A stretch of DNA of 37,605 nt from contig NZ_JAEEAP010000035.1 in assembly GCF_016103465.1 (NCBI RefSeq), forward strand, positions 1 to 37,605, written 5' to 3'. Numbering within the stretch: the first letter of the stretch is position 1; every line of letters begins with the position of its first letter. Positions 27,082-34,319 of the stretch are shown here, in pieces. The stretch is from Streptomyces sabulosicollis (GTDB lineage: Bacteria; Actinomycetota; Actinomycetes; Streptomycetales; Streptomycetaceae). Position numbers and translations under genes: made by a program. A model generated the notes under the pieces. It was not told the origin of the DNA and ran no database searches. It worked only from the letters and a program-made list of their open reading frames with translations.

Positions 27082-28107
27082 GTGGAAACATCGGGCAAGC
27101 AGCGGCCCACGATGGCGGACGTCGCTGAGAAGGCGGGCGTGTCCCGGGCACTGGTCTCGATCGTCTTCCGCGATCAGCCGGGGGCGAGCCCCCAGACCCG
27201 CGACCGGGTGCTGCGCGTCGCCGACGAGATCGGCTACCGTCCCGACAGCGCCGCCCGCCTGCTGGCGCGCGGCCGCAGCCGCACCCTCGGCGTGATGTTC
27301 ACCGTGCACCAGCCCTTCCACGCCGACCTCGTCGAGGGCATCTACCCCGAGGCCGAGCGGCTCGGCTACGACATCCTGCTCTCCGCGACCGGCCAGGGGC
27401 GGGGCGAGGCCAAGGCCGTCGAGGCGCTGCTCGGCCACCGCTGCGAGGCGGTGATCCTGCTCGGCCCCGACGCGCAGCCCGCGGACATCGACGCACTGGG
27501 GCACCGCACGGTCACCGTCTCCGTCGGCCGCCGGATCCCCCACGCCCGCGTCGACAGCGTGCACACGGCCGAGGGCAAGGGCGTACGGCAGGCCATGGAG
27601 CACCTCGTCGGCCTGGGCCACCGCGGGATCGTGCACATCGACGGCGGCCGCGGACCGGGATCGGCCGAGCGCCGCCGCGCCTACCGGGCCGCGATGCGCC
27701 GCCATGGCCTGGAGCCGGAGCTACGGGTGATCCCGGGCGAGCACACCGAGCGGTCGGGCATCGACGCGGGGCGGCTGCTGCTGGCCGAGCGCGACCACGG
27801 CCGGCCCCTGCCGACGGCCGTCCTCGCGGGCAACGACCGTTGCGCGATGGGGCTGTTGATGACCCTGGCACAGGCGGGCGTCGACGTTCCGCGTGATCTG
27901 TCCGTGGTGGGCTACGACGACAGCCACCTCTCCCATCTGATGCCGATCGGCCTGACCACGGTCCGCCAGGACGCGGTGCTCATGGCCCAGTACGCGGTGC
28001 GGTTCGCCGTGGAGCGGCTGGAGAACGCGGCCTCGGAGCCGAGGGAGGCGGTGCTGGACCCCAAGCTGACGGTACGCGGCACCAGCGGACCGCCCCCGGG
28101 CGGGTGA
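27082..28107 (+). CDS. LacI family transcriptional regulator
   Basis: A 341-residue LacI/GalR repressor. HTH and hinge: TMADVAEKAGVSRALVSIVF, then SPQTRDRVLRVADEIGYRPD (residues about 10-55). The periplasmic-binding-protein-like effector domain starts SRTLGVMFTVHQPFHADLVE and includes AVLAGNDRCAMGLLMTLAQA and VVGYDDSHLSHL. It should repress the divergent inositol/sugar operon until an inducer sugar binds. GTG at 27082 follows GGAGGG by 9 bases; GTG codons upstream of the usual LacI start are ignored. Effector unknown. Confidence 0.92.
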   Translation: METSGKQRPTMADVAEKAGVSRALVSIVFRDQPGASPQTRDRVLRVADEIGYRPDSAARLLARGRSRTLGVMFTVHQPFHADLVEGIYPEAERLGYDILLSATGQGRGEAKAVEALLGHRCEAVILLGPDAQPADIDALGHRTVTVSVGRRIPHARVDSVHTAEGKGVRQAMEHLVGLGHRGIVHIDGGRGPGSAERRRAYRAAMRRHGLEPELRVIPGEHTERSGIDAGRLLLAERDHGRPLPTAVLAGNDRCAMGLLMTLAQAGVDVPRDLSVVGYDDSHLSHLMPIGLTTVRQDAVLMAQYAVRFAVERLENAASEPREAVLDPKLTVRGTSGPPPGG

Positions 28108-28128
28108 ACGCGGGTCCGGCCGGCCGAA

Positions 28129-28273
28129 GTCGGCGATCACACGGTCAAGGAGGCCATCGGCCCGACGGCCGAACCCGTCCTGATCGGTGGCGAGATCGTC
28201 CGCCCGGGAGATGTGGTGCCGCGCACGCCTGGCCCCCGTGCTCGAGGCAAAGGGGCTCGTCATCGACGACTAG
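28129..28273 (+). pseudogene. Remnant of an RraA/aldolase-type gene
   Basis: One frame from 28129 encodes VGDHTVKEAIGPTAEPVLIG then GEIVRPGDVV, the conserved end of RraA-like and 4-hydroxy-2-oxoadipate-aldolase-like proteins. A second frame from 28226 encodes RLAPVLEAKGLVIDD and a stop at 28271-28273, like the extreme C-terminus of the same family. The N-terminal two thirds and about 50 residues between the pieces are missing and the frames do not match. It has no start codon. The match is by eye and short. Confidence 0.4.
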
Positions 28274-28295
28274 CGGCGGGTGGTGGGCGCCAGGT

Positions 28296-28583
28296 TCACA
28301 GCTTCTCGAAGGGATCGTGGCCGGCGAGCAGCTTCTCCACCCGCGCCTGATCGACCCGGCTGACGATCTGCCCGGCCTCCTGCCGATCCCGGATCACCTT
28401 GGCCAGGGTGAAGGCCGACGTCACCAGGTAGAGCACCGAGATGGCGAGGAAGCCGCGCACCCAGGCGTCGGCGCTCAGCTGGAAGATGCCGATGGCGGTG
28501 GCGGCCATGGCGACGGCGAAGGAGGCGACCGCCTGACCGTAGAACGCGGCCGTGCTCTGCTGCTTGACCGGTGTCTCACTCAT
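28296..28583 (-). CDS. YiaA/YiaB family two-helix inner membrane protein
   Basis: A 95-residue membrane protein with two hydrophobic helices, AAFYGQAVASFAVAMAATAI (about 12-31) and GFLAISVLYLVTSAFTLAKV (about 44-63), then a short charged tail with VIRDRQEAGQIVSRVDQAR. This is the YiaA/B two-helix domain pattern. Function in bacteria is poorly known. ATG at 28583 has no good Shine-Dalgarno sequence; the transcript may be leaderless. Flanked by the aldolase remnant and the TetR gene, with no clear operon partner. Confidence 0.82.
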   Translation of the reverse strand: MSETPVKQQSTAAFYGQAVASFAVAMAATAIGIFQLSADAWVRGFLAISVLYLVTSAFTLAKVIRDRQEAGQIVSRVDQARVEKLLAGHDPFEKL

Positions 28584-28660
28584 GCGGACAAGGATCGGCG
28601 GACACGGGCGGTCCCGCATCCGTCCGGATACTCAGGTGCATACTCAGAAATCAGTCGCCG

Positions 28661-29251
28661 TCAGCGCGGCCGGCGCAGTCCCGCGATGAGGAACCCGACC
28701 AGTCGGCGTGCGTCGTAGCGGGGGTCGTGGTCGGCGCCGATGCAGAGGTTCCCGACGCCGCGCATCAGCTCGTACGCCTTCAGGTCGGACCGGATCTCAC
28801 CGGCGTCGGCCGCCGCGTCGAGCAGCTCGGTGCACACGGGTTCGAGGCGGTCCAGGAAGTACGCGTGCAGCGTGTCGAAGCCGGCGTTGTCGGACCGCAG
28901 CACGGCGGCGAGGCCGTGCTTGGTGACCAGGAAGTCGACAAAGAGATTGATCCACTGTCCCAGTGCGGCGTGCGGGGTCTCGCTGCTCGCCAGCAGGGCG
29001 GGACCGGCCTCGGCGCAGGCGTCGACCTGGTGCCGGTAGACGGCGATGATCAGGTCCGCCCGTGTCGGGAAGTGGCGGTAGATCGTGCCCACGCCGACAC
29101 CGGCCTTGGCCGCGATGTCGCGCACCGGCGCCTCCACGCCCGAGGTGACGAAGACCGAGGCGGCCGCGTCGAGCAGCGTCTTCTGGTTGCGTCGGGCGTC
29201 CGCCCGCTTGGACCGGGCCGAGGGCCCCGCGCCCTTGTCGCCGTCGTTCAC
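28661..29251 (-). CDS. TetR/AcrR family regulator of the aldo/keto reductase
   Basis: A 196-residue TetR-type repressor. After a 20-residue basic tail, the HTH is KTLLDAAASVFVTSGVEAPV and DIAAKAGVGVGTIYRHFPTR at about 25-70. The ligand domain ends YDARRLVGFLIAGLRRPR. GTG at 29251 is chosen because GGAGGGAG lies 7 bases upstream and because an earlier ATG at 29333 would run the gene across the promoter-operator region. It is divergent from the aldo/keto reductase, which it very likely represses through the inverted repeats at 29281-29327. Confidence 0.88.
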   Translation of the reverse strand: MNDGDKGAGPSARSKRADARRNQKTLLDAAASVFVTSGVEAPVRDIAAKAGVGVGTIYRHFPTRADLIIAVYRHQVDACAEAGPALLASSETPHAALGQWINLFVDFLVTKHGLAAVLRSDNAGFDTLHAYFLDRLEPVCTELLDAAADAGEIRSDLKAYELMRGVGNLCIGADHDPRYDARRLVGFLIAGLRRPR

Positions 29252-29276
29252 CGCGCCGCTCCCTCCGCTGCCGGGC

Positions 29277-29305
29277 TTGCCAAACGGAACGACGTTCCGT
29301 ATCTT
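29277..29305 (+). promoter_or_regulatory. Promoter of the aldo/keto reductase gene
   Basis: TTGCCA (29277-29282) and TATCTT (29300-29305) are separated by exactly 17 bases, a good vegetative-type promoter. It points at the reductase gene starting at 29420 and is overlapped by the operator repeats. Confidence 0.65.
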
Positions 29306-29327
29306 TACCGGAGCGAGGTTCCGTTTG
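29281..29327. promoter_or_regulatory. TetR operators between regulator and aldo/keto reductase
   Basis: CAAACGGAAC (29281-29290) and GTTCCGTTTG (29318-29327) form a perfect 10-bp inverted repeat. Two smaller dyads lie inside: CGGAAC-GAC-GTTCCG (29285-29299) and CGGAGC-GAG-GTTCCG (29309-29323), whose starts are 24 bases apart. They cover the reductase promoter. Confidence 0.75.
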
Positions 29328-29419
29328 CTCATGATGCCAGAGCGGGGGCCTGGCGACCAAACCCTCGCATTGCCACGACGCAATGCCACCAGGCTTCCCC
29401 GCAGTGGAGGAACACGGTC

Positions 29420-30439
29420 ATGCAGTACCGCACCTTGGGCCGCACCGGTGTGCAGGTCAGCTCCCTCGCGCTCGGCGCGATGAACTTCGGCAGGATCGGG
29501 CGCACCACCCAGGACGAGGCCACCGCTCTCGTCGATACGGCTCTCGAGGCCGGGGTCAACCTCATCGACACCGCCGACATGTACAGCGCCGGAGAGTCGG
29601 AGGAGATGGTCGGCAAGGCCATCGCCGGCCGCCGCGACGACATCGTGCTGGCCACGAAGGCGGGCATGCCCATGGACGACGAGCCCAACCACCGGGGCGG
29701 CTCGCGCCGCTGGCTGGTCACCGAGCTGGACAACAGCCTGCGCCGTCTCGGCGTCGACCACGTCGACCTCTACCAGATCCACCGGTGGGACCCGGCCACC
29801 AGTGACGAGGAGACGCTGTCGGCACTCACCGACCTGCAGCGAGCGGGAAAGATCCGCTACTTCGGCTCCTCGACCTTCCCCGCCTACCGCCTCGTACAGG
29901 CCCAGTGGGCCGCCCGCGAGCACCATCTGAGCCGTTACGTCACCGAACAGCCCAGCTACTCGATCCTGCAGCGCGGGATCGAGCGGGACGTACTGCCCGT
30001 GACCGAGGAGTACGGGCTCGGCGTGCTGGTGTGGAGCCCGCTGGCCTCGGGCTGGCTGTCGGGCGCGATCCGCGAGGGCCGGGACATCGCCACCAGCCGC
30101 TCGGCGTTCATGCCGGAGCGCTTCGATGTCACCATCCCCGCCAACCGGGCCAGGCTCGACGCCGTCGAACGGCTGGCCGGGGTCGCCGACCAGGCCGGTC
30201 TGACCATGATCCAGCTCGCCCTCGGATTCGTCACCGCGCATCCCGCCGTGACCAGCGCGCTCATCGGCCCCCGCACACTGGACCATCTGCACACGCAACT
30301 CGCCGCCGCCGAGACCGTGCTCACCGCCGATGTGCTCGACGCGATCGACGCGATCGTCGCACCCGGCACCGACCTCGCCGCACACGAGAAGCACGACACC
30401 CCGCCCGCGCTGCTCGACCCGTCACTGCGGCGACGCTGA
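29420..30439 (+). CDS. Aldo/keto reductase
   Basis: A 339-residue aldo/keto reductase. The catalytic tetrad is Asp50 and Tyr55 (LIDTADMYS), Lys80 (LATKAG) and His121 (YQIHRWD). The NADPH-binding loop shows VWSPLASGWLSG (about 197-208) and ALIGPRTLDHLHTQL near 285. It reduces aldehydes or ketones in the cytosol. ATG at 29420 has GGAGG 9-10 bases upstream. It is controlled by the divergent TetR gene. The last 18 bases overlap the convergent membrane-protein gene. Confidence 0.92.
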   Translation: MQYRTLGRTGVQVSSLALGAMNFGRIGRTTQDEATALVDTALEAGVNLIDTADMYSAGESEEMVGKAIAGRRDDIVLATKAGMPMDDEPNHRGGSRRWLVTELDNSLRRLGVDHVDLYQIHRWDPATSDEETLSALTDLQRAGKIRYFGSSTFPAYRLVQAQWAAREHHLSRYVTEQPSYSILQRGIERDVLPVTEEYGLGVLVWSPLASGWLSGAIREGRDIATSRSAFMPERFDVTIPANRARLDAVERLAGVADQAGLTMIQLALGFVTAHPAVTSALIGPRTLDHLHTQLAAAETVLTADVLDAIDAIVAPGTDLAAHEKHDTPPALLDPSLRRR

Positions 30440-31105
30440 CGGATCCGGCGCCGCCCCGGTCCGGGCGCGGGTGAGCGCGGCGACCGCTCCCCGTGGGTCG
30501 TCCGCGTGGAACCGGAGCGTACGGGCGACACCCCGGCGCCCGAGGGGCCGTACGAACGTCACCGGCTCCGTGAGCTCCACCGTCACCGTGGTCTGGCTGC
30601 CCACCGCGAGGTCGAGCACCCCGTCCGGGCCCAGTCGCACCAGCCGTCCGTCCGGATAGCGCCGGTCGACCCGGGCGGCGGCGATGGCGGCGGCCGGGAC
30701 GCGCAGGTCGAACAGGGCGCCGTAGCGGATGCGCAGCGAGCCGTCCGAGCCCACGACGTGCGGCCGGACCACACAGGCCGCGTGCAGGGCGAGGATCAGC
30801 ACCACCCCGTACACGTCGACGACGAGCGTGACGGCGTGCACGGCCGGCCAGGGGATCACCAGGGCCAGCGCCACCGTCTCGATGACCGAAACGAAGATCA
30901 TCCCGTACATCATGGCCGTCTGGGGCCCGGTGTAGGCGACGGCCAGCGCCCCCTCGGGGACCTGGTGGCGGCGGCGCAGCAGCCACAGCGCGAGGCTGTG
31001 CAGGGCCCGGACCTCGTGCATGACGAGCCGGCGCGCGACCACCGGGACCAGGGTCTCCACCACGCCCTCCGCCCGCGCCGCGGCCCGTGCGAGCGGCCGG
31101 TTCAT
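30422..31105 (-). CDS. Membrane protein with C-terminal PH-like domain, unknown function
   Basis: A 227-residue protein. A basic N-terminal helix region is followed by two hydrophobic segments, about 55-83 (QTAMMYGMIFVSVIETVALA) and 88-112 (VDVYGVVLILALHAACVV). The second half is soluble and beta-rich: SLRIRYGALFDLRVPAAAIA, DGVLDLAVGSQTTVTVELTE, resembling PH-like domains that follow two helices in other actinobacterial proteins. Function unrecognised. Its ATG at 31105 overlaps the MerR stop (ATGA), so it is co-translated with the regulator and may be its target or part of its sensing. Confidence 0.78.
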   Translation of the reverse strand: MNRPLARAAARAEGVVETLVPVVARRLVMHEVRALHSLALWLLRRRHQVPEGALAVAYTGPQTAMMYGMIFVSVIETVALALVIPWPAVHAVTLVVDVYGVVLILALHAACVVRPHVVGSDGSLRIRYGALFDLRVPAAAIAAARVDRRYPDGRLVRLGPDGVLDLAVGSQTTVTVELTEPVTFVRPLGRRGVARTLRFHADDPRGAVAALTRARTGAAPDPSASPQ

Positions 31106-31842
31106 GACGCCCTCCCGCCCCGCCGGCCGGTCAGCTCCGCCATCACCCGGCGCACCACCTCGGCCTGGGCGGGCGAGTAGTCGGCGAGCAGCGCCTGCTC
31201 GAAGCCGGTCACCGTCGGGCCGCCGTCCGGGATGGCCGCCAGCACCTCGTCCGGTACGGCGGCGGCCAGTTCCTCGGCCAACGGTGCGATCCGGGGATCG
31301 TCCGCCGCGGCCCCCTCCAGTTCGTCCAGCCGCTCGTACATCGGGAGCACGGCGGGGTCCTCGGCCAGCGGCCGCAGCGCCGCGTACACCGCGTCCCCGC
31401 CGACCATCCCCTCCAGGAGCATCAGGTGTTCGCGGTCCTTGGCGGCGGTCGGTGAGGAGGTGGCGGGTGCCGCCTTCAGGAGTTCGGCGAGCGCGGGGGA
31501 GAGGGGCGCGTCCGGGGTGAGCGGGCCGTCCAGAAGAGCCGCCAGCACCCTGCGACGCTGCTGGATCTCATGTTCCTGGCGGGCCAGGTCGGCGTCCAAC
31601 TCGCCCAGTACTTCGGCCAGTTCACGCCCGGCCTCGTCCGCGAGGACGTCCCGCACCTCGTCCAGGGCGAGCCCGAGCTCGGTCAGCCGCCGGATCCGGG
31701 CCAGCAGAACGGCGTCCCGGAGGGTGTAGACCCGGTATCCGTTGGCGCGCCGCAGGGGCTCGGGCAGCAGACCGATGTGGTGGTAGTGCCGCACGGTCCG
31801 GGAGGTGACTCCGACGAGCGCGGCGATCTCTCCGATGCGCAT
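31102..31842 (-). CDS. MerR family transcriptional regulator
   Basis: A 246-residue regulator. The winged HTH is MRIGEIAALVGVTSRTVRHY then HHIGLLPEPLRRANGYRVYT at residues 1-43, followed by the dimerisation coiled coil with RIRRLTELGLALDEVRDVLA (about 50-69) and a helical C-terminal domain with no cysteine metal site, so a small molecule is a likelier effector than a metal. A 19-bp-spacer promoter lies immediately upstream and the ATG is 6 bases after its -10, so the mRNA is probably leaderless. It is coupled to the membrane-protein gene downstream. Confidence 0.9.
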   Translation of the reverse strand: MRIGEIAALVGVTSRTVRHYHHIGLLPEPLRRANGYRVYTLRDAVLLARIRRLTELGLALDEVRDVLADEAGRELAEVLGELDADLARQEHEIQQRRRVLAALLDGPLTPDAPLSPALAELLKAAPATSSPTAAKDREHLMLLEGMVGGDAVYAALRPLAEDPAVLPMYERLDELEGAAADDPRIAPLAEELAAAVPDEVLAAIPDGGPTVTGFEQALLADYSPAQAEVVRRVMAELTGRRGGRAS

Positions 31843-32251
31843 GCCGCCAGTAGAAACCCTGCCGCTGCGACAAGGTCAAGCGCGGCCGCCGGACGGGCCC
31901 TCGACGGCGCCGATATCGGGGCGGCCGCGGTAGAGCGGGGCGGCCCAGGCGGTCATGGCCACCGTTGTCCGGGGCTGCGCCAGGCCCTGGCGGCGCTGGT
32001 GCCCGGCGCCCCGTCGTCCCCGGAGCGGGCATCGACGTAGTGGTGCCCTTGGCGGCCGGTGCTGCCTGTCCAACCCGGCGTCAAGGGTGCGGGCGGATAT
32101 GGCGGAAATCCACGCCAGGTGAGGGGTGAAATCGCCTTCTCGGGCCGTCCGGCGATGACCCGTGTAGAGGGCAACGGGACGGTAGCGTAAGGAGGTCCAC
32201 ATACGGTCAGGTGCGGCCAGAGCGCACATCCGGGAACAGTGAGGGAGCCTT
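31843..32251. other. Intergenic region between merR and the O-methyltransferase
   Basis: A 409-base gap. Its left end holds the merR promoter. The rest shows no recognisable protein homology in any frame. Visible items are an inverted repeat ATCGCC/GGCGAT (32131-32136, 32151-32156), a possible -10 TAGCGT (32183-32188), and AAGGAGG at 32189-32195 with no normal start codon at the right distance. GAGGGAG before 32252 serves the methyltransferase. Confidence 0.5.
31849..31879 (-). promoter_or_regulatory. MerR-type promoter with a 19-bp spacer
   Basis: On the minus strand TTGACC (31874-31879) and TCTACT (31849-31854) are 19 bases apart, the overlong spacing that MerR proteins correct by distorting DNA. 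The spacer carries an imperfect dyad (ACCTTG near one end, CAGGGT near the other). The ATG follows the -10 by 6 bases. Confidence 0.7.
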
Positions 32252-33262
32252 ATGCGGCACGAGATCAGCCCAGAGCCCATTCTGGAGGTCGGGCTCGGCT
32301 TCATGGCGTCGAAGGCGCTGCTCACCGCGGTGGAACTGGATCTCTTCTCCCTGCTCGCCGAAGCCCCGCGCACCGGAGGTGACCTGGCCGAGGCGCTCGG
32401 GCTGCACCCGCGCGGCGCCGCGGACTTCCTCGACGCGCTGGTGGCCCTCGGATTCCTGGAGCGGGCCGAAGGCGTGTACCGCAACAGCCCGTCCGCCGAC
32501 ACCTTTCTCGACCGCGAGAAGGCCACCTACGCGGGCGGCATCCTGGAGATGGCCAACAGCCGGCTGTATCCCTTCTGGGCGTCGCTCACCGAGGCGCTGC
32601 GAACCGGGAAACCACAGAACGAGCACAAGCACGGCGGTGACGTGTTCGACGCGATCTACCACGACCAGGAGGGCCTCGAACGATTCCTGCACGGAATGAC
32701 CGGGCTCAGCATGGGCAAGGCGATGGTGATAGCCGAGCGGTTCCCCTGGGCCGGCTACCGGACGGTGCTGGACGTCGGCGGAGCGGTGGGCTGCGTGCCG
32801 GTGGCGGTGGCCCAGCGCCACCCCCATATGAGCGGCGGTGTCTTCGAGCTGCCCCGGGTGCGGCCCGTCTTCGAGAAGTACGTGGCGTCCTTCGGCCTGG
32901 AGGACCGGCTCACCTTCCACGGAGGCGACTTCTTCACCGATGACCTGCCCGGCGCCGATGTCATCGTGCTGGGCCAGATCCTGCACGGCTGGGGGCTGGA
33001 GGAGAAGCGGCTGCTGCTGAAGAAGGCGTACGACGCGCTGCCCGACGGGGGAGCGGTCCTCGTCTACGACGCCATCATCGACGACGACCGCAAGGAGAAC
33101 ACCTTCGGCCTCCTGGCCAGTCTGAACATGCTCATCGAGACCCGGTCCGGCTTCGAGTACACGGCTGCCGACGGCCGCGCCTGGCTGGCGGAGACGGGGT
33201 TCCGCGACAGCCGGATCGAACCGCTGACGAACGGCTACTCCATGCTGGTGGGCATCAAATAG
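32252..33262 (+). CDS. SAM-dependent O-methyltransferase (natural-product type)
   Basis: A 336-residue methyltransferase of the acetylserotonin/plant O-methyltransferase type. An N-terminal dimerisation winged helix (FMASKALLTAVELDLFSLLA, about 17-36) precedes the SAM-binding loop LDVGGAVGCVPVAVA (about 173-187), an acidic residue in GGVFELPRV and the catalytic-His region VLGQILHGWGLEEK (about 240-253). It methylates hydroxyl groups of aromatic or polyketide compounds. ATG at 32252 follows GAGGGAG. No biosynthetic genes accompany it except a second methyltransferase convergent at 33319; the substrate is unknown. Confidence 0.88.
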   Translation: MRHEISPEPILEVGLGFMASKALLTAVELDLFSLLAEAPRTGGDLAEALGLHPRGAADFLDALVALGFLERAEGVYRNSPSADTFLDREKATYAGGILEMANSRLYPFWASLTEALRTGKPQNEHKHGGDVFDAIYHDQEGLERFLHGMTGLSMGKAMVIAERFPWAGYRTVLDVGGAVGCVPVAVAQRHPHMSGGVFELPRVRPVFEKYVASFGLEDRLTFHGGDFFTDDLPGADVIVLGQILHGWGLEEKRLLLKKAYDALPDGGAVLVYDAIIDDDRKENTFGLLASLNMLIETRSGFEYTAADGRAWLAETGFRDSRIEPLTNGYSMLVGIK

Positions 33263-33318
33263 CGGTCGCCCCGCCGCCCGCCCCGGCACCGGGACCACCC
33301 GGCGCCGGGACGGAGCCG

Positions 33319-34137
33319 CTAGAAGCGGTAGCGCAGGATCCGGCCCACGTCCCGGAAACCGGGCAGACGCGCCATCACCCGCATGCTCATCCGGCCGGAG
33401 GCGGGCATCTTCTCCACCCCCGGCATGTCCACGCTGCGCACCGCGTCGAGACAGGTCAGCCCCGGGTGCCAGGTCTCGATCTCACGGGGGTCGGCCAGGC
33501 CCCAGTGGAGGGTGGCGCCCGCGTTGCGCACCGCGGGGACCATCTTCTGGAGCCTGATGCCCAGCGGCCCGTAGACATCGAAGAGCAGCTGTCCGCTGGG
33601 GAACCGCTCGGTGATCCGCTGGATCAGCCGCTTGCCCTCCTCCTTGTGCAGATACATCGTCAGCCCCTCGGCGACGACCACGGTGGGCCGGTCGTCGGGC
33701 ACCTCGCGCAGCCATGCCTCATCGGTGACCGAGGCGCCGACCATCTCGTAGTTCCCCGACGGCTCGGGAAGCAGCCGCCGGCGCAGATCGATCACCTCGG
33801 GGTAGTCGACGTCGAGCCAGCGCACCGACGACGGCGGGTCGAGGCGCTGCACCCGGGTGTCGAGACCGCACGCGAGGTGGAGCACGGTCGCCTTCTGGTG
33901 CTCGGCCAGGAACTCCATGGCCCAGTCGTCGAGCTGTTTCGCCCTCAGAGCGATGCCGACCGCCGTCGTGTCCGTCATCCCCGTTGTGCCGAAGTCGTAG
34001 GCCACGCGCTCCACGGCCTCCCGGGCCGCGTGGTCGTGCAGGATGGAGTCCGGTGAACGGCTGTCCACCGCCCTGCCGTACAGCGTGGCGAGCAAGGTCT
34101 CCTGAGCGCCGCTGAGAGTGATCTTTTCGCGATCCAT
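33319..34137 (-). CDS. Class I SAM methyltransferase, LCMT/TcmP-like
   Basis: A 272-residue protein of the leucine-carboxyl-methyltransferase-like group that includes polyketide O-methyltransferase TcmP. LHLACGLDTRVQRLD (about residues 88-102) is the SAM loop, VRWLDVDYPEVIDLR (about 106-120) the second strand, and VVVAEGLTMYL (about 150-160) the family motif. It probably methylates a carboxyl or hydroxyl of a secondary metabolite. ATG at 34137 has GAGGA close upstream; the longer frame to 34260 looks non-coding. It is convergent with the other methyltransferase and follows hmpA on the same strand with a 182-base gap. Confidence 0.85.
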   Translation of the reverse strand: MDREKITLSGAQETLLATLYGRAVDSRSPDSILHDHAAREAVERVAYDFGTTGMTDTTAVGIALRAKQLDDWAMEFLAEHQKATVLHLACGLDTRVQRLDPPSSVRWLDVDYPEVIDLRRRLLPEPSGNYEMVGASVTDEAWLREVPDDRPTVVVAEGLTMYLHKEEGKRLIQRITERFPSGQLLFDVYGPLGIRLQKMVPAVRNAGATLHWGLADPREIETWHPGLTCLDAVRSVDMPGVEKMPASGRMSMRVMARLPGFRDVGRILRYRF

Positions 34138-34172
34138 GGTTCCTCGTCGATGTGGGGGTACCGGACGGACCA

Positions 34173-34194
34173 TTCCGCACGGTTGCGTACGGAA
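34173..34194. promoter_or_regulatory. Inverted repeat upstream of the TcmP-like methyltransferase
   Basis: TTCCGCACG (34173-34181) and CGTACGGAA (34186-34194) form a 9-bp inverted repeat with one mismatch and a 4-base centre. A second short palindrome CCGTACGG lies at 34211-34218. The gap between hmpA and the methyltransferase suggests an operator, but a terminator for hmpA is also possible. Confidence 0.45.
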
Positions 34195-34319
34195 CGGGCA
34201 GAACCCGTGTCCGTACGGTCCCACGTTCCCCCGGACCAATGCGACCGGCCTCTGGGCCATTCGAGTTCATCCGGCCAACATCGGGTGGACGAGCGCCGGT
34301 GGGTGGCGGCGGGTGGGTG

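Noticed and set aside
31900-32130. Possible gene fragments in the merR-methyltransferase gap
   Set aside because: Frames in both directions lack starts, ribosome-binding sites and recognisable motifs.
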